Shown: positions 1-17,787, numbered from the stretch's first letter. The stretch is 47,746 bases of DNA from Candidatus Contendobacter odensis Run_B_J11 (GCF_000531125.1 NZ_CBTK010000270.1:1-47746), one strand, 5' to 3'. Notes: a model not told the origin generated them from the letters alone. Program-made: numbers and translations.

Positions 1-72
1 GGTCTGCGCTTCGCCATCCGCGAGGGCGGTCGTACCGTCGGCGCCGGCGTCGTCGCTAAAATTATTGAGTAA
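1..72 (+). CDS. tuf: Elongation factor Tu, C-terminal end (partial)
   Basis: The window opens inside a reading frame that ends at the TAA at 70-72. The 23 residues visible include FAIREGGRTVGAGVVAKII, the nearly invariant C-terminus of EF-Tu domain 3. EF-Tu delivers aminoacyl-tRNA to the ribosome as a GTP complex. Only the last strand of the beta-barrel is present; the gene is cut by the window edge, not broken. Its place just upstream of tRNA-Trp and secE matches the tufB position of many gammaproteobacteria. Confidence 0.95.
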   Translation, partial: GLRFAIREGGRTVGAGVVAKIIE

Positions 73-130
73 ATTCATAGTTCAACCGTGGGTGGAACCT
101 CATTACATGAATCCACCCTGCCCTTGTTAC

Positions 131-206
<76 letters not shown>

Positions 207-288
207 TCTTCCTGATGGCATGTCCTGATCGCGTCTACCCGTCCCGGTGGTGCGAACCCACGCCGGAGTGCGCAAAGCTAGAGTCCGC

Positions 289-666
289 ATGAATTCAACC
301 AAACCCGAAATGCAAGCCACCGAGCGTGCCGACACTTATAAGCTGTTGGCTGCCGGTCTTATCATCCTGAGTGCATTAGTAGCTTTCTACGTCTTCGCGA
401 ACCATTCACTGTTGGTGCGTGTCTTGGGGTTGTTGGCAGCGACCGGTGTAGCCGTATGGATCGTGACAAAGACTGAGTTCGGCGCGGAAACTCTTGATTT
501 CATGCAGGGTTCTCGTGCTGAATTACGCAAGGTAGTTTGGCCTACACGTGCCGAAACGACTCAGACTACCCTGATTGTGGTCGCTATGGTGGTGATTATG
601 GGCCTGTTACTTTGGTTGCTGGACGTGCTGTTGTTCTGGCTGGTTCGCTTGATCACCACCGGCTAA
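289..666 (+). CDS. secE: Preprotein translocase subunit SecE
   Basis: A 125-residue membrane protein of the SecYEG translocon, the channel for Sec-dependent secretion and membrane insertion. Three hydrophobic segments are visible (about residues 18-36, 41-60 and 93-120), as in the three-helix gammaproteobacterial SecE. The conserved amphipathic segment before the last helix contains [15 protein letters not shown], the SecE signature. The frame is open upstream to 247, but the ATG at 289 gives the usual SecE N-terminus (MNSTKPEMQ), so it was preferred. nusG follows 13 bases after the stop, the standard secE-nusG pair. Confidence 0.95.
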   Translation: MNSTKPEMQATERADTYKLLAAGLIILSALVAFYVFANHSLLVRVLGLLAATGVAVWIVTKTEFGAETLDFMQGSRAELRKVVWPTRAETTQTTLIVVAMVVIMGLLLWLLDVLLFWLVRLITTG

Positions 667-679
667 TTGGAGCTACGGC

Positions 680-1219
680 ATGACGATGCGCTGGTATGTG
701 GTACAGGCTTATTCCGGTTTCGAGCAGCAGGTTAAGCGGGCATTGCTAGAGCGGATCAACCGTGAGAACCTGACTGATCGCTTCGGTCAGGTTCTAGTGC
801 CCACTGAGGAAGTGGTGGAGATGCGCGATGGGCAAAAGCGCAAGAGTGACCGTAAATTCTTCCCCGGCTACGTGTTGGTGCAGATGGCAATGGATAACGA
901 AACCTGGCACCTGGTTCGCAATACTCCCAAGGTGCTGGGTTTCATCGGCGGTACCAGCGACAAACCGGCACCGATTTCGGAAAAGGAAGCCCAGACTATC
1001 CTGCAACGAGTTCAGGAAGGCGTTGACAAGCCCCGGCCTAAAGTACTCTACGAACCCGGCGAGATGGTGCGGGTCACTGAAGGTCCCTTCAATGACTTCG
1101 AGGGTGTGGTTGAGGAAGTCAACTACGAGAAAAGCCGGCTGCGGGTGGGTGTAATGATCTTCGGTCGCACCACTCCGGTGGAACTGGAATTCAGTCAGGT
1201 CGAAAAAGTATCCCGGTGA
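680..1219 (+). CDS. nusG: Transcription termination/antitermination protein NusG
   Basis: 179 residues, the usual NusG length. The N-terminal NGN domain begins [16 protein letters not shown] and binds the RNA polymerase clamp; the C-terminal KOW domain contains [20 protein letters not shown] and contacts Rho or ribosomal protein S10. NusG suppresses pausing, helps Rho termination and couples transcription to translation. A TGGAG ribosome-binding sequence precedes the ATG. It is co-directional with secE 13 bases upstream, and rplK follows after an 89-base leader. Confidence 0.97.
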   Translation: MTMRWYVVQAYSGFEQQVKRALLERINRENLTDRFGQVLVPTEEVVEMRDGQKRKSDRKFFPGYVLVQMAMDNETWHLVRNTPKVLGFIGGTSDKPAPISEKEAQTILQRVQEGVDKPRPKVLYEPGEMVRVTEGPFNDFEGVVEEVNYEKSRLRVGVMIFGRTTPVELEFSQVEKVSR

Positions 1220-1270
1220 CCGGTTCTGCGGGTTACTGTTCTACTATCCGATTATTTCGATAGATCATCC

Positions 1271-1295
1271 GGGGAGCCGCAAGGCGTTCGCACCC
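1271..1295 (+). promoter_or_regulatory. L1-binding leader upstream of rplK
   Basis: The rplK leader contains a small structured element: GCC (1276-1278), a GCAA tetraloop, GGC (1283-1285), closed by outer GGG/CCC pairing (1271-1273 with 1293-1295), ending 13 bases before the rplK ATG. Position and sequence resemble the mRNA site where ribosomal protein L1 represses its own L11-L1 operon in enterobacteria by mimicking its 23S rRNA target. The structure is read directly; L1 binding is inferred. Confidence 0.6.
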
Positions 1296-1308
1296 GACAG
1301 GAGTAACA

Positions 1309-1740
1309 ATGGCAAAGAAAGTTACTGCATACGTCAAGTTGCAGGTCGCGGCCGCCAAGGCTAACCCCAGTCCTCCGGTGGGTCCTGCGCTAGGTCAGCA
1401 CGGCGTCAACATCATGGAATTCTGCAAGACCTTCAACGCTCAGACCCAGCATCTGGAGCCCGGACTGCCAATTCCGGTGGTGATTACGGTCTACAGCGAC
1501 CGCAGTTTCACCTTCATCATGAAAACTCCGCCTGCTTCGGTGCTACTGCGCAAGATGCTGGGTCTCGCCAAGGGTAGCGCTAATCCCAACACCAACAAGA
1601 TCGGCACCGTGACTCTCGCCCAACTGGAAGATGTGGCTAAGGCCAAGATGCCCGATTTGACCGCCGCCAGTCTCGATGCTGCAGTGCGGACTATCGCAGG
1701 TAGCGCCCGATCCATGGGCCTTAACGTGGAGGGTGTTTGA
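1309..1740 (+). CDS. rplK: 50S ribosomal protein L11
   Basis: 143 residues, typical for L11. The N-terminal segment [20 protein letters not shown] is the classic L11 start, with prolines that bind thiostrepton-type antibiotics in homologues. The C-terminal rRNA-binding domain carries KIGTVTLAQ and [14 protein letters not shown]11 forms the base of the ribosomal stalk and is needed for RelA activation. A GGAG sequence at 1299-1303 sits before the ATG. rplA follows after three bases, so translation is probably coupled. Confidence 0.98.
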   Translation: MAKKVTAYVKLQVAAAKANPSPPVGPALGQHGVNIMEFCKTFNAQTQHLEPGLPIPVVITVYSDRSFTFIMKTPPASVLLRKMLGLAKGSANPNTNKIGTVTLAQLEDVAKAKMPDLTAASLDAAVRTIAGSARSMGLNVEGV

Positions 1741-1743
1741 GCC

Positions 1744-2439
1744 ATGGCTAAACTCTCCAAGCGCATGCAGGCGATCAGCGTCAAGCTAACACCTGGCAAG
1801 TTCTATCCGGTCGAGGAAGCCCTTGGCCTGCTCAAGGAGTTATCCGGCGTCAAGTTTCGGGAAGCAGTGGATGTGGCGGTGAATCTGGGTGTCGACCCCC
1901 GTAAATCTGACCAGGTTGTACGTAGTGCCACAGTGCTGCCTCATGGCACCGGCAAGACCGTAAGGGTAGCGGTGTTTGCTCAAGGCGCCAATGCAGAGGC
2001 CGCCTTGGCTGCCGGCGCCGATGTGGTCGGGTTTGAGGATCTGGCTGAATCGGTCAAGGCCGGTAATCTTGATTTCGACGTGGTAATTGCCTCACCCGAC
2101 GCGATGCGGGTGGTCGGTCAACTCGGCAAAATTCTCGGCCCGCGCGGTCTGATGCCGAACCCCAAGGTGGGCACCGTGACCCCGGATGTGGTCGGCGCGA
2201 TCCGCAACGCCAAGGCCGGTCAGGTTCGCTACCGCACTGACAAGGCCGGCATTATCCACTGCACCATCGGCAAGGTGGACTTTGCCCCCGATCAGTTGCG
2301 GGAAAATTTACAGGCGTTATTGCATGACTTGCAAAAGATCAAGCCTGCCACATCCAAGGGTGTGTATGTCCGTAGGGTCACCGTGTCTACCACGATGGGG
2401 CCAGGTTTGGCTGTGGATCAGGCCACGCTGTCGTTCTGA
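1744..2439 (+). CDS. rplA: 50S ribosomal protein L1
   Basis: 231 residues, standard length. The two-domain L1 fold is recognisable by [20 protein letters not shown] near the N-terminus and the signature [20 protein letters not shown] in domain II. L1 forms the mobile stalk that helps E-site tRNA leave, and in many bacteria represses its own operon by binding the L11 leader; a matching site lies at 1271-1295. The ATG is three bases after the rplK stop. A 222-base leader separates it from rplJ. Confidence 0.98.
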   Translation: MAKLSKRMQAISVKLTPGKFYPVEEALGLLKELSGVKFREAVDVAVNLGVDPRKSDQVVRSATVLPHGTGKTVRVAVFAQGANAEAALAAGADVVGFEDLAESVKAGNLDFDVVIASPDAMRVVGQLGKILGPRGLMPNPKVGTVTPDVVGAIRNAKAGQVRYRTDKAGIIHCTIGKVDFAPDQLRENLQALLHDLQKIKPATSKGVYVRRVTVSTTMGPGLAVDQATLSF

Positions 2440-2504
2440 ACTCTGGCATCTCCGCTCGAACGTCGAGTAGGGGATGCTCAACCGACTTTGAGCCGACCGG
2501 AGTT

Positions 2505-2600
2505 TCCGGCCAGTGTCAAAGACCGCAGGTGTCGCAAGACTTAATCGCTCCCGGTCAACATCCGGGGTAGCCCGCGCAGACGGTAAGGCTCGTCCGAATA
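2505..2600 (+). promoter_or_regulatory. L10 leader of the rplJL operon
   Basis: The 222-base space before rplJ contains the conserved parts of the L10 leader: GCAGGTGT near 2525, TTAATC near 2541, and CGCGCAGACGGTAAG (2573-2587), in the order seen in the known leader family. In Escherichia coli this RNA binds the L10-(L7/L12) complex, which represses translation of the operon. The boundaries given are approximate. Recognition rests on motif order, not a covariance search. Confidence 0.7.
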
Positions 2601-2661
2601 ATTGGTGAAGCCGCCGTTTCCGTTCTCCACCCCGGTGGAGGAAAAATCACGAGGTAACTTA

Positions 2662-3198
2662 ATGAGTCTCAATCTGGCGGAAAAACAGGCTGTAGTAGCC
2701 GAAGTCGCCAAGGTGGCTGCCCGTGCGCACTCCGCGATTGCCGCCGAATACCGTGGGCTGAGTGTGACTCAGATCACGAACCTGCGCGTAAAAGCGCGGG
2801 AAACCGGCGTCTATCTGCGCGTTGTCAAGAATACCTTGGCGCGGCGTGCGTTGCAGGGAACCGAGTTCGAGTGCCTGCGAGCCAGCCTGGTGGGACCGCT
2901 GATTCTGGCGTTCTCCCAGGAAGATCCAGGTGCGGCAGCGCGGCTATTCAAGGAATTTCTCAAGGAAAAAGCCCATGACAAGCTGATCGTCAAAGCATTA
3001 GCGGTCGGTGGACAGTCTTTTCCAGCCAGTGAGCTGGATCGTCTGGCCAGCCTGCCGACGCGCAATGAAGCGATCAGTCTGCTGATGGCTACCCTGCGGG
3101 CGCCGCTCGACAAACTCGCGCAGACCCTCAACGAAATTCCAGGCAAACTGGTGCGTACTCTCGATGCGGTTCGCCAGCAACGAGAAGAAGCTGCCTGA
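2662..3198 (+). CDS. rplJ: 50S ribosomal protein L10
   Basis: 178 residues. L10 anchors the L7/L12 dimers to the ribosome. Family features are the N-terminal MSLNLAEKQAVVAEVAKVA, the segment TNLRVKARETGVYLRVVKNT, and a C-terminal helix (DKLAQTLNEIPGKLVRTLDA) that carries L7/L12 dimers. The frame extends upstream to 2602, but the ATG at 2662 has a GAGGTAA ribosome-binding site at 2651-2657 and gives the normal N-terminus. It sits below the L10 leader, so autoregulation is likely. rplL follows after 99 bases. Confidence 0.97.
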   Translation: MSLNLAEKQAVVAEVAKVAARAHSAIAAEYRGLSVTQITNLRVKARETGVYLRVVKNTLARRALQGTEFECLRASLVGPLILAFSQEDPGAAARLFKEFLKEKAHDKLIVKALAVGGQSFPASELDRLASLPTRNEAISLLMATLRAPLDKLAQTLNEIPGKLVRTLDAVRQQREEAA

Positions 3199-3297
3199 TT
3201 ATCTCGGCAAAACAGTCTCATGATCAAAATGTATTGATCAAGACTGGTCGATTAACACTGATTGAATGATAGCGTCCCTATCAGGAGTAAATGGGTA

Positions 3298-3669
3298 ATG
3301 GCCGTTTCGAAAGAAGACATTCTGGAAACCATCGCTGGCATGACCGTGATGGAAATCGTGGATTTGATTTCCGCGATGGAAGAGAAGTTTGGCGTCACTG
3401 CTGCTGTGGCTATGGCGGCGGCTCCGGCCGCTGCCGCAGCGGCGCCGGTTGAGGAGAAAACCGAGTTCGATGTGGTGATGAGCAGCTTCGGCGAGAAAAA
3501 GGTCGAGGTGATTAAAGTGGTGCGCGCTCTGACTGGTTTGGGACTGAAGGAAGCCAAGGATCTGGTGGAAGGTGTGCCTTCCATGATCAAGGAAGCGATT
3601 CCCAAAGCCGAGGCTGAGGACATCAAGAAGAAGCTGGAAGAAGCTGGCGCCAAAGTCGACGTCAAGTAA
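3298..3669 (+). CDS. rplL: 50S ribosomal protein L7/L12
   Basis: 123 residues. The N-terminal dimerisation domain ([20 protein letters not shown]) is followed by an alanine-rich hinge ([15 protein letters not shown]) and the C-terminal factor-binding domain with [21 protein letters not shown]7/L12 recruits translational GTPases to the ribosome. The start at 3298 gives MAVSKEDI, as in the family; an AGGAG at 3283-3287 lies ten bases upstream. An out-of-frame ATG at 3291 sits between them and is ignored. It ends 201 bases before rpoB. Confidence 0.97.
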   Translation: MAVSKEDILETIAGMTVMEIVDLISAMEEKFGVTAAVAMAAAPAAAAAAPVEEKTEFDVVMSSFGEKKVEVIKVVRALTGLGLKEAKDLVEGVPSMIKEAIPKAEAEDIKKKLEEAGAKVDVK

Positions 3670-3738
3670 GCGTTGTGTACCCACCCTCCCGTGGGATCGT
3701 GCTGCGCGACATTGTCTAGCTTGGACGGACTGGAACGG

Positions 3739-3772
3739 CTGGCGGCCTTGGGTCGCCGGCCTGTTTTCGTTT
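3739..3772 (+). terminator. Possible attenuator between rplL and rpoB
   Basis: CTGGCG (3739-3744) can pair with CGCCGG (3754-3759) around a nine-base loop, followed by the T-rich stretch CTGTTTTCGTTT. This resembles a weak intrinsic terminator. In Escherichia coli a partial terminator between rplL and rpoB sets the lower output of polymerase relative to ribosomal genes; the same role is inferred here. The stem is short and contains one G-T pair. Confidence 0.45.
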
Positions 3773-3824
3773 GAACCCGTCAGGGGGTTCAATCCACCCC
3801 GCCTGTCATCTTACAGGGTGGGTG
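3771..3824 (+). promoter_or_regulatory. Two hairpins in the rpoB leader
   Basis: Directly after the possible attenuator is a perfect eight-base stem, TTGAACCC (3771-3778) with GGGTTCAA (3785-3792). It is followed by a longer hairpin: CCTGT/ACAGG (3802-3806, 3813-3817) continued, across a two-by-two internal loop, by CACCC/GGGTG (3795-3799, 3820-3824). Such structures in this gap are RNase III processing sites in enterobacteria. The pairing is seen; processing is inferred. Confidence 0.5.
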
Positions 3825-3870
3825 CAGTTGGCTCCCGCCCCTGGCTGGTACTCCCGTGAGAGGAATTCCG

Positions 3871-8034
<4,164 letters not shown>

Positions 8035-8050
8035 GACCTGCGTGTATTTC

Positions 8051-8073
8051 ACCCGCTTATTAAAAAAGCGGGT
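8051..8073 (+). other. Hairpin between rpoB and rpoC
   Basis: ACCCGCTT (8051-8058) pairs perfectly with AAGCGGGT (8066-8073) around a seven-base A/T loop. No T run follows, so it is not a complete intrinsic terminator. It could protect or separate the rpoB and rpoC transcripts; function is unknown. Confidence 0.5.
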
Positions 8074-8097
8074 ATGGATTGAAACCCTGGGTGAGAG

Positions 8098-12483
<4,386 letters not shown>

Positions 12484-12516
12484 ATGCTTGAATTCGTAGC
12501 CGATGATGGTTGAAAG

Positions 12517-12551
12517 AAAGGCGGGGGACGCATGGCGTAACCCGCCTTTTT
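12517..12551 (+). terminator. Intrinsic terminator after rpoC
   Basis: AAAGGCGGG (12517-12525) pairs perfectly with CCCGCCTTT (12541-12549) around a 15-base loop, and the stem runs into a T tract (CCTTTTTC). It lies 34 bases after the rpoC stop and probably ends the operon. Confidence 0.88.
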
Positions 12552-12611
12552 CATATTCAGCCCCGATAATGTCGTCATAATCCTCATCCGCCCTTTCAAT
12601 GCGCCTATTCC

Positions 12612-13496
12612 ATGACTACCCTGCTCGAAACCCGCCATCTCATCAAACATTTTCGCGGGGTAAAGGCCGTGAACGGCATTGACCTCGATCTCCCAGCGGG
12701 CCGCTGTTTTGGTCTGCTCGGTCCCAATGGAGCCGGCAAAACGACTACGGTCGAGATCCTGGAGGGGATTCAGCAACCGACCAGCGGAACCATTCGCTAC
12801 CGGGGCGAAGCGCTCGGTTCGCGCTTCCGCCAGGACATCGGCATCATGTTTCAATCCACCGCGCTGCAAGATCATGTGACCGGGCGCGAAAACTTGCAGA
12901 TGTTCGCCAGCTTTTACCCGCGTAGCCTGCCGTTAGATGCACTGGTCGAAGCCTGCGCACTGGGCGAATTTCTCGACCGCGACACCCGCAAGCTGTCCGG
13001 CGGGCAGCGCCAGCGGCTGTTGCTGGCGATTGCCTTGGTGAACGATCCGGAGTTGATCTTCCTCGATGAACCGACCACCGGCCTTGATCCGCAAGCCCGC
13101 CGCAATTTCTGGGAACTGATCCACCGGATCAAGGCGCGTGGCAAAACCATCCTGCTGACCACGCATTACATGGAAGAGGCTTACCACCTGTGCGACGAGA
13201 TTGCCATTATGGATCATGGACGAATCATCGCCCAAGGGACGCCACGCCAACTGCTGGCCGCACATTTTGATGACGTGGTGCTACAACTGCCGTTGGCCGA
13301 TTTTCCCGACCCCGCCCCGTCATTGGCGCATCCCGTGGTGTACGGTCAGGATACCGTGGATATTCTTACCCAGGATGTCGGCGCCACCGTTCAGGAACTG
13401 CTGGCGTGCAATATCCCGCTGGCGCGGTTGCTGATCCGCCCGCGCACGCTGGAAGATCTGTTTCTGGAACTGACTGGACGGGAGTTGCGGACTTGA
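12612..13496 (+). CDS. ABC-2 type exporter, ATP-binding protein
   Basis: 294 residues. It is the ATPase of a heterodimeric-type ABC-2 exporter (NodI/DrrA/CcmA-like class). Walker A is GPNGAGKTT (37-45), the signature is LSGGQ (128-132), Walker B is LIFLDEP (148-154), and the switch histidine is H185. The C-terminal part holds the extension typical of DrrA-like subunits. It follows the rpoC terminator and so likely has its own promoter. The permease gene starts inside its stop codon region (TTGA overlap), so both are one translation-coupled unit. The cargo cannot be told from sequence. Confidence 0.9.
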   Translation: MTTLLETRHLIKHFRGVKAVNGIDLDLPAGRCFGLLGPNGAGKTTTVEILEGIQQPTSGTIRYRGEALGSRFRQDIGIMFQSTALQDHVTGRENLQMFASFYPRSLPLDALVEACALGEFLDRDTRKLSGGQRQRLLLAIALVNDPELIFLDEPTTGLDPQARRNFWELIHRIKARGKTILLTTHYMEEAYHLCDEIAIMDHGRIIAQGTPRQLLAAHFDDVVLQLPLADFPDPAPSLAHPVVYGQDTVDILTQDVGATVQELLACNIPLARLLIRPRTLEDLFLELTGRELRT

Positions 13497-14500
13497 ATTT
13501 TAAGCGTTTCTGGGCGGTCTTTCTCTGCCGCAACTGGGAATTTCTACGCGACCGATCCACATTGACCTGGAACCTGCTGTTCCCGATCGCGCTGATTGCC
13601 GGTTTCGCCGTCGCTTTCTCCGGGCCGGGGCTGAATCTCTATAAAGTGGGGGTGCTGGGCGCTACCGATGGCGGGGGCAATAGCGATTTTTTCCAAACCC
13701 GCTACGTCCAGTTCATCCCGGTCGCCGACCTGGCCGCGACCTTGTCCAAGATTGAGCGCCATCAACTCGACATGCTGGTGGATCCCGCCGGGCGACGTTA
13801 CTGGATCAACGAGGAATCGCCGAAGGGTTATGTGTTGGAACGGGTGCTGCGCGGCGCGGATGCCAAGACGAGCTTTAACAAACAAACCGTATCCGGGCCA
13901 GTCATCCGCTATGTGGATTGGGTAGTGCCGGGAATCATGGCGATGAACATGATGTTCAGTTGCCTGTTTGGAGTCGGCTATGTCATTGTTCGTTATCGAA
14001 AAAATGGAATGCTGAAACGCTTGAAAGCCACGCCGCTGACGCCGCTGGAATTTCTATCCGCTCAAGTCGTTTCGCGGTTATGGCTGATTCTGGCAACTAC
14101 GGTGCTGGTATTTATTGGCGCTGATCTATTCCTTGGGTTTCCCATGCACGGCTCTTATCTCAATCTGTTCATTGTGTTCGTGGTCGGGGCCATTAGCCTG
14201 ATCAGCCTGGGCTTAATCGTCGCTGCCCGCACCACCAGTGAAGAAGTGGCTGCCGGTTTGCTCAACGCGCTCAGTTGGCCGATGACGTTTTTGTCAGGAG
14301 TCTGGTTCTCGCTGGAGGGCGTCCATCCCGTTCTGCAACAGTGCGCACAGTTTGCGCCGCTGACTCACATTATTGATGCGGCGCGGGCGATTATGATTGA
14401 CGGCGCCGGCCTGGCGGCAATATCCGGGCATCTGTTGGCGCTGACCGCGATGAGTATTGGCTTTATGGCCGTAGGCGCCTGGATGTTTCGATGGGAGTGA
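13493..14500 (+). CDS. ABC-2 type exporter, permease
   Basis: 335 residues if started at the TTG at 13493, which overlaps the TGA stop of the ATPase gene and has GGAG at 13481-13484, eight bases upstream. The in-frame ATG at 13406 lies within the ATPase gene and gives an unlikely N-terminus. One N-terminal membrane segment (LLFPIALIAGFAVAF) is followed by a soluble, probably periplasmic region of about 110 residues, then five or so helices from MNMMFSCLFGVGYVIV onward. This is the ABC2_membrane topology, including the conserved GMLKRLKATPLTPLEFLSA loop. It exports an unknown substrate with the preceding ATPase and ends opposite tldD. Confidence 0.88.
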   Translation: MNFKRFWAVFLCRNWEFLRDRSTLTWNLLFPIALIAGFAVAFSGPGLNLYKVGVLGATDGGGNSDFFQTRYVQFIPVADLAATLSKIERHQLDMLVDPAGRRYWINEESPKGYVLERVLRGADAKTSFNKQTVSGPVIRYVDWVVPGIMAMNMMFSCLFGVGYVIVRYRKNGMLKRLKATPLTPLEFLSAQVVSRLWLILATTVLVFIGADLFLGFPMHGSYLNLFIVFVVGAISLISLGLIVAARTTSEEVAAGLLNALSWPMTFLSGVWFSLEGVHPVLQQCAQFAPLTHIIDAARAIMIDGAGLAAISGHLLALTAMSIGFMAVGAWMFRWE

Positions 14501-14587
14501 ACGGGAAGGGGAAAACAGGCGCATCGGGTTTAGGCCCCTCCGCTGACCGGTGGTGCTTCAGCATAAGTTGTGAGTCGCTATCCGCCT

Positions 14588-16033
14588 TCACGCCTGAGTC
14601 CCGCCCACGGTCAGTGCCTCGATCCGCAAGGTTGGCTGGCCGACGCCCACCGGCACACTCTGTCCCTCCTTGCCGCAGGTGCCAACGCCGGCATCCAGTT
14701 TCAGGTCGTTGCCGACCATGGAAACCTGGGTCAGCACTTCCGGGCCGTTGCCGATCAGGGTCGCGCCCTTAACCGGGCGGGTGACGCGACCGTTTTCGAT
14801 CAGATACGCCTCGCTGGCGGAGAACACGAACTTGCCGGAGGTAATGTCTACTTGGCCGCCACCGAAGTTTACCGCGTAGAGTCCCCGTTCCACCGAGGCG
14901 ATGATTTCCGCCGGATCGTGTTCACCGGGCAGCATATAGGTGTTGGTCATCCGTGGCAGCGGCAGATGCGCGTAGGACTCGCGGCGGCCGTTGCCGGTGG
15001 GCGCCGTTTTCATCAGCCGGGCGTTTAGTTTGTCTTGCAGGTAGCCTTTGAGGATGCCGCGCTCGATCAGCGTGGTGTACTGGGTGGGTGTTCCCTCGTC
15101 GTCAATGTTCAATGAACCGCGCCGACGGGACAGTGTGCCATCGTCCACTACCGTACACAGCGGCGATGCCACCCGTTCGCCCATCCGCCCGCTGAAAGCT
15201 GACGTACCCTTGCGGTTGAAATCGCCTTCCAGGCCGTGGCCGATGGCTTCGTGCAGCAAAATACCCGGCCAGCCTGGCCCCAGCACCACCGTCATCGTCC
15301 CTGCCGGCGCGGCGGTCGCTTCGAGATTGACCAGCGCCTGCCGCACTGCTTCCCGCGCATAGCCCAGGGCGCGATCTTGGTCGAGGAAATAGCCATAACC
15401 GACCCGGCCACCGCCACCGGAGCTGCCCTGTTCGCGGCGACCGTCATGCTCGACAATCACGCTCACATTCAATCGCACCAGTGGGCGCACATCACCAGCC
15501 AGAGTGCCGTTGCTGCCTACAATCAGCAGGGTGTCCTGGGTCGCGGCCAGACCGACCATGACCTGAGTCACCCGTGGGTCTTGGCGGCGGGCTTCGGCGT
15601 CCACCGCTTCCAGCAGGTGGACCTTGGCTTCGGCGGTCAAGGTCTCCAACGGATCGAGCGATTCGTACAAAACAGGATGCGGGACGGCATGCCAAACTTG
15701 AATGGCCCTGCCACCGTCGTGCTGGGCAATGGCACGGGCGGCGGTGGCAGCTTCCAGCAACGCTGGCAGCACCATCTCGTCGGAATAGGCAAAGCCGGTC
15801 TTTTCACCGCTCACCGCCCGCACTCCGACGCCCTGCTGAATTGCGTGGCTGGCGTTTTTAACCTGACCGTCTTCCAAGCCCCAGGATTCGGCGCGGCGGG
15901 CCTGAAAATACAGATCGCCATAATCAACAGCATGGCCCAGCAGGCAAGACAGGGCGCGGTGTAAATCGTCCTCGCCAAGACCGGCAGGAGACAGCAAGTG
16001 TTGGCGGGCAAGATCGAGGGTGTCGGTGGTCAT
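14588..16033 (-). CDS. tldD: Metalloprotease TldD
   Basis: 481 residues, full length for TldD. With its partner TldE/PmbA (not in this window) it forms a cytoplasmic zinc protease that degrades unfolded peptides and takes part in microcin B17 maturation and CcdA turnover in enterobacteria. The active site HEAIGH is at 261-266, and a downstream cysteine in GVGTCGKEG fits the third metal ligand. [13 protein letters not shown] is also characteristic. It faces the ABC permease end to end; argC lies 44 bases upstream on the same strand, so the two may be co-transcribed although unrelated in function. Confidence 0.95.
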   Translation of the reverse strand: MTTDTLDLARQHLLSPAGLGEDDLHRALSCLLGHAVDYGDLYFQARRAESWGLEDGQVKNASHAIQQGVGVRAVSGEKTGFAYSDEMVLPALLEAATAARAIAQHDGGRAIQVWHAVPHPVLYESLDPLETLTAEAKVHLLEAVDAEARRQDPRVTQVMVGLAATQDTLLIVGSNGTLAGDVRPLVRLNVSVIVEHDGRREQGSSGGGGRVGYGYFLDQDRALGYAREAVRQALVNLEATAAPAGTMTVVLGPGWPGILLHEAIGHGLEGDFNRKGTSAFSGRMGERVASPLCTVVDDGTLSRRRGSLNIDDEGTPTQYTTLIERGILKGYLQDKLNARLMKTAPTGNGRRESYAHLPLPRMTNTYMLPGEHDPAEIIASVERGLYAVNFGGGQVDITSGKFVFSASEAYLIENGRVTRPVKGATLIGNGPEVLTQVSMVGNDLKLDAGVGTCGKEGQSVPVGVGQPTLRIEALTVGGTQA

Positions 16034-16077
16034 GGCGTTCTCGAAAAGGGTACGGAAATTAACTGTGTACCCTCAAA

Positions 16078-17109
16078 TCAGGGTAGCAGGGCGATTTGTC
16101 CCAGTCCGGTCATTTCCGGCAGGTCGAACATCAGGTTCATGTTCTGTACCGCCTGTCCTGCGGCACCCTTGACCAGATTATCGATCACCGACAACACCAC
16201 CACCGTTTTGCCGTTTTGCGGACGATGCACCGCCATCCGGCACTGGTTGGCCCCGCGCACACTGCGAGTTTCGGGATGCGATTTTGGTGGCAGTACATCC
16301 ACGAATGGCTCAGTCGCGTAACGGTGCTCAAACAGCGTCTGCAAATCAGCATCGGGATGGGTCAAAGTGGCGTACAGCGTAGCGTGAATGCCGCGAATCA
16401 TCGGGGTCAGGTGCGGCACGAACACTAGATTGACTGCTGAGTCCGCTATTGCTGCTAGACCTTGGCGGATCTCCGGCAAATGGCGGTGTCCTGGAACGCC
16501 ATACGCCTTGAAGTTGTCGCCGGCCTCGCACAGCAGAATACCAACCTCGGCCTTGCGGCCGGCACCACTGACTCCCGACTTGACATCGGCGATCAACGAG
16601 CAGGGATCAACCACACCCGCTTGCAGCAGCGGCAGAAAACCGAGTTGCACCGCTGTCGGGTAGCAGCCGGGATTCGCCACCAGCCGGGCAGTGCGGATCG
16701 CTTCGCGGTTGACTTCGGGCAGGCCGTAGACCGCTTCCGCCAGCAACTCCGGGCAGGTGTGCGGCATCCCATACCACTGTTCCCAGTCCTCAACCCGTCG
16801 CAACCGGAAATCAGCCGCCAAGTCAATGACTTTGACGCCTGCCTCCAGTAGCATCGGCACACTTTTCATCGCGGTGCCATTGGGTGTGGCGAAAAACACC
16901 ACATCGCAGGTTTTCAGCACGGCATCGTCTGGTTCAACGAACGCTAAATCCACCCGACCGCGCAGATTGGGAAACAGTTGGCTGACCGGGAGACCCTTTT
17001 CGCCCCGCGAAGTGATGACCGCCAGATCCGCCGCTGGGTGCGCCGCCAGCAGCCGCAACAATTCAACTCCGGTGTAGCCGGTTCCTCCGACAATGCCTGT
17101 TTTAATCAT
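16078..17109 (-). CDS. argC: N-acetyl-gamma-glutamyl-phosphate reductase
   Basis: 343 residues. ArgC reduces N-acetylglutamyl phosphate to the semialdehyde with NADPH, the third step of arginine synthesis. The N-terminal nucleotide-binding motif is [17 protein letters not shown]. The catalytic cysteine is C149 in NPGCYPTA, and the later HRHLPEI and [10 protein letters not shown] segments are family typical. No other arginine genes are in the window. It is divergent from the TlpA-like gene; the 177-base gap should hold both promoters. No clear ribosome-binding site precedes the ATG. Confidence 0.95.
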   Translation of the reverse strand: MIKTGIVGGTGYTGVELLRLLAAHPAADLAVITSRGEKGLPVSQLFPNLRGRVDLAFVEPDDAVLKTCDVVFFATPNGTAMKSVPMLLEAGVKVIDLAADFRLRRVEDWEQWYGMPHTCPELLAEAVYGLPEVNREAIRTARLVANPGCYPTAVQLGFLPLLQAGVVDPCSLIADVKSGVSGAGRKAEVGILLCEAGDNFKAYGVPGHRHLPEIRQGLAAIADSAVNLVFVPHLTPMIRGIHATLYATLTHPDADLQTLFEHRYATEPFVDVLPPKSHPETRSVRGANQCRMAVHRPQNGKTVVVLSVIDNLVKGAAGQAVQNMNLMFDLPEMTGLGQIALLP

Positions 17110-17286
17110 GCGTTCAATCTACCTTGAAGCCGTTATGGGAAAACGTGAATCATAAGGCGTTCGCCCTGCCGCGCAAACCAGGACGGCTCTGGCATAATCA
17201 CCCCTGGCCACTTTCAGCGGTCGCTGCGGTCTGAGGGTGATGCAGGATTGTCCGCCGCTAACATCAGCCCTTAGGAGATCTAAGTT

Positions 17287-17787
17287 GTGAAGTTGAATAA
17301 AGAAACTGTGATTGCCAGCATCGCGTTGATCGTCGTTCTGGCTGTTGCCGCCGTCTGGCTGATGCCCGCCGGACTGCGCCAGGCGCCGCCACTGGTCGGC
17401 CAGACCCTCGACGGTCGTACTCTGACGCTGGAACAATTGCGTGGTAAACCGGTATTGGTGACCTTTTGGGCGACGACTTGTCCATCCTGCATCGAAGAAG
17501 TGCCGCATCTAATCAGTCTTTACCGGGAACTCCATCCGCAGGGACTGGAAATCATCGGGGTGGCGATGGCCTACGATCCGCCGGATCAGGTGCGGGCCAT
17601 GGCGATGCAGCGGCAAATCCCTTATCCCATCGTGATGGACAGCCAAGAGCGTATCGCCCAAGCCTACGACAATGTGCGGCTGACCCCGACCACAGTGCTG
17701 ATTTCGCCGGAAGGCCGGATCGTGCATTACCAGCTCGGATTACTGAATATGCCGAAACTGCGCGAAACCATTCGAGAGATGTTGTAG
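17287..17787 (+). CDS. TlpA-like membrane-anchored thioredoxin
   Basis: 166 residues starting at GTG 17287 with AGGAG nine bases upstream. An uncleaved signal-anchor (residues 9-26) places the domain in the periplasm. The thioredoxin fold has the redox motif CPSC (C65, C68) in VTFWATTCPSCIEEVP, and the cis-proline region is LTPTTVLIS. Family members reduce periplasmic disulfides, for example in cytochrome maturation; the substrate here is unknown. It stands alone, divergent from argC and convergent with the GH57 gene at 17888. Confidence 0.88.
   Translation: MKLNKETVIASIALIVVLAVAAVWLMPAGLRQAPPLVGQTLDGRTLTLEQLRGKPVLVTFWATTCPSCIEEVPHLISLYRELHPQGLEIIGVAMAYDPPDQVRAMAMQRQIPYPIVMDSQERIAQAYDNVRLTPTTVLISPEGRIVHYQLGLLNMPKLRETIREML

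Noticed and set aside
3238-3792. A 184-residue His/Phe-rich minus-strand frame over rplL
   Set aside because: Antisense to rplL; composition is explained by the complement of its alanine/glutamate-rich coding sequence.
15236-15964. A 242-residue plus-strand frame over tldD
   Set aside because: Antisense to tldD, which has an intact HEAIGH active site and full length. The frame has no recognisable domain.
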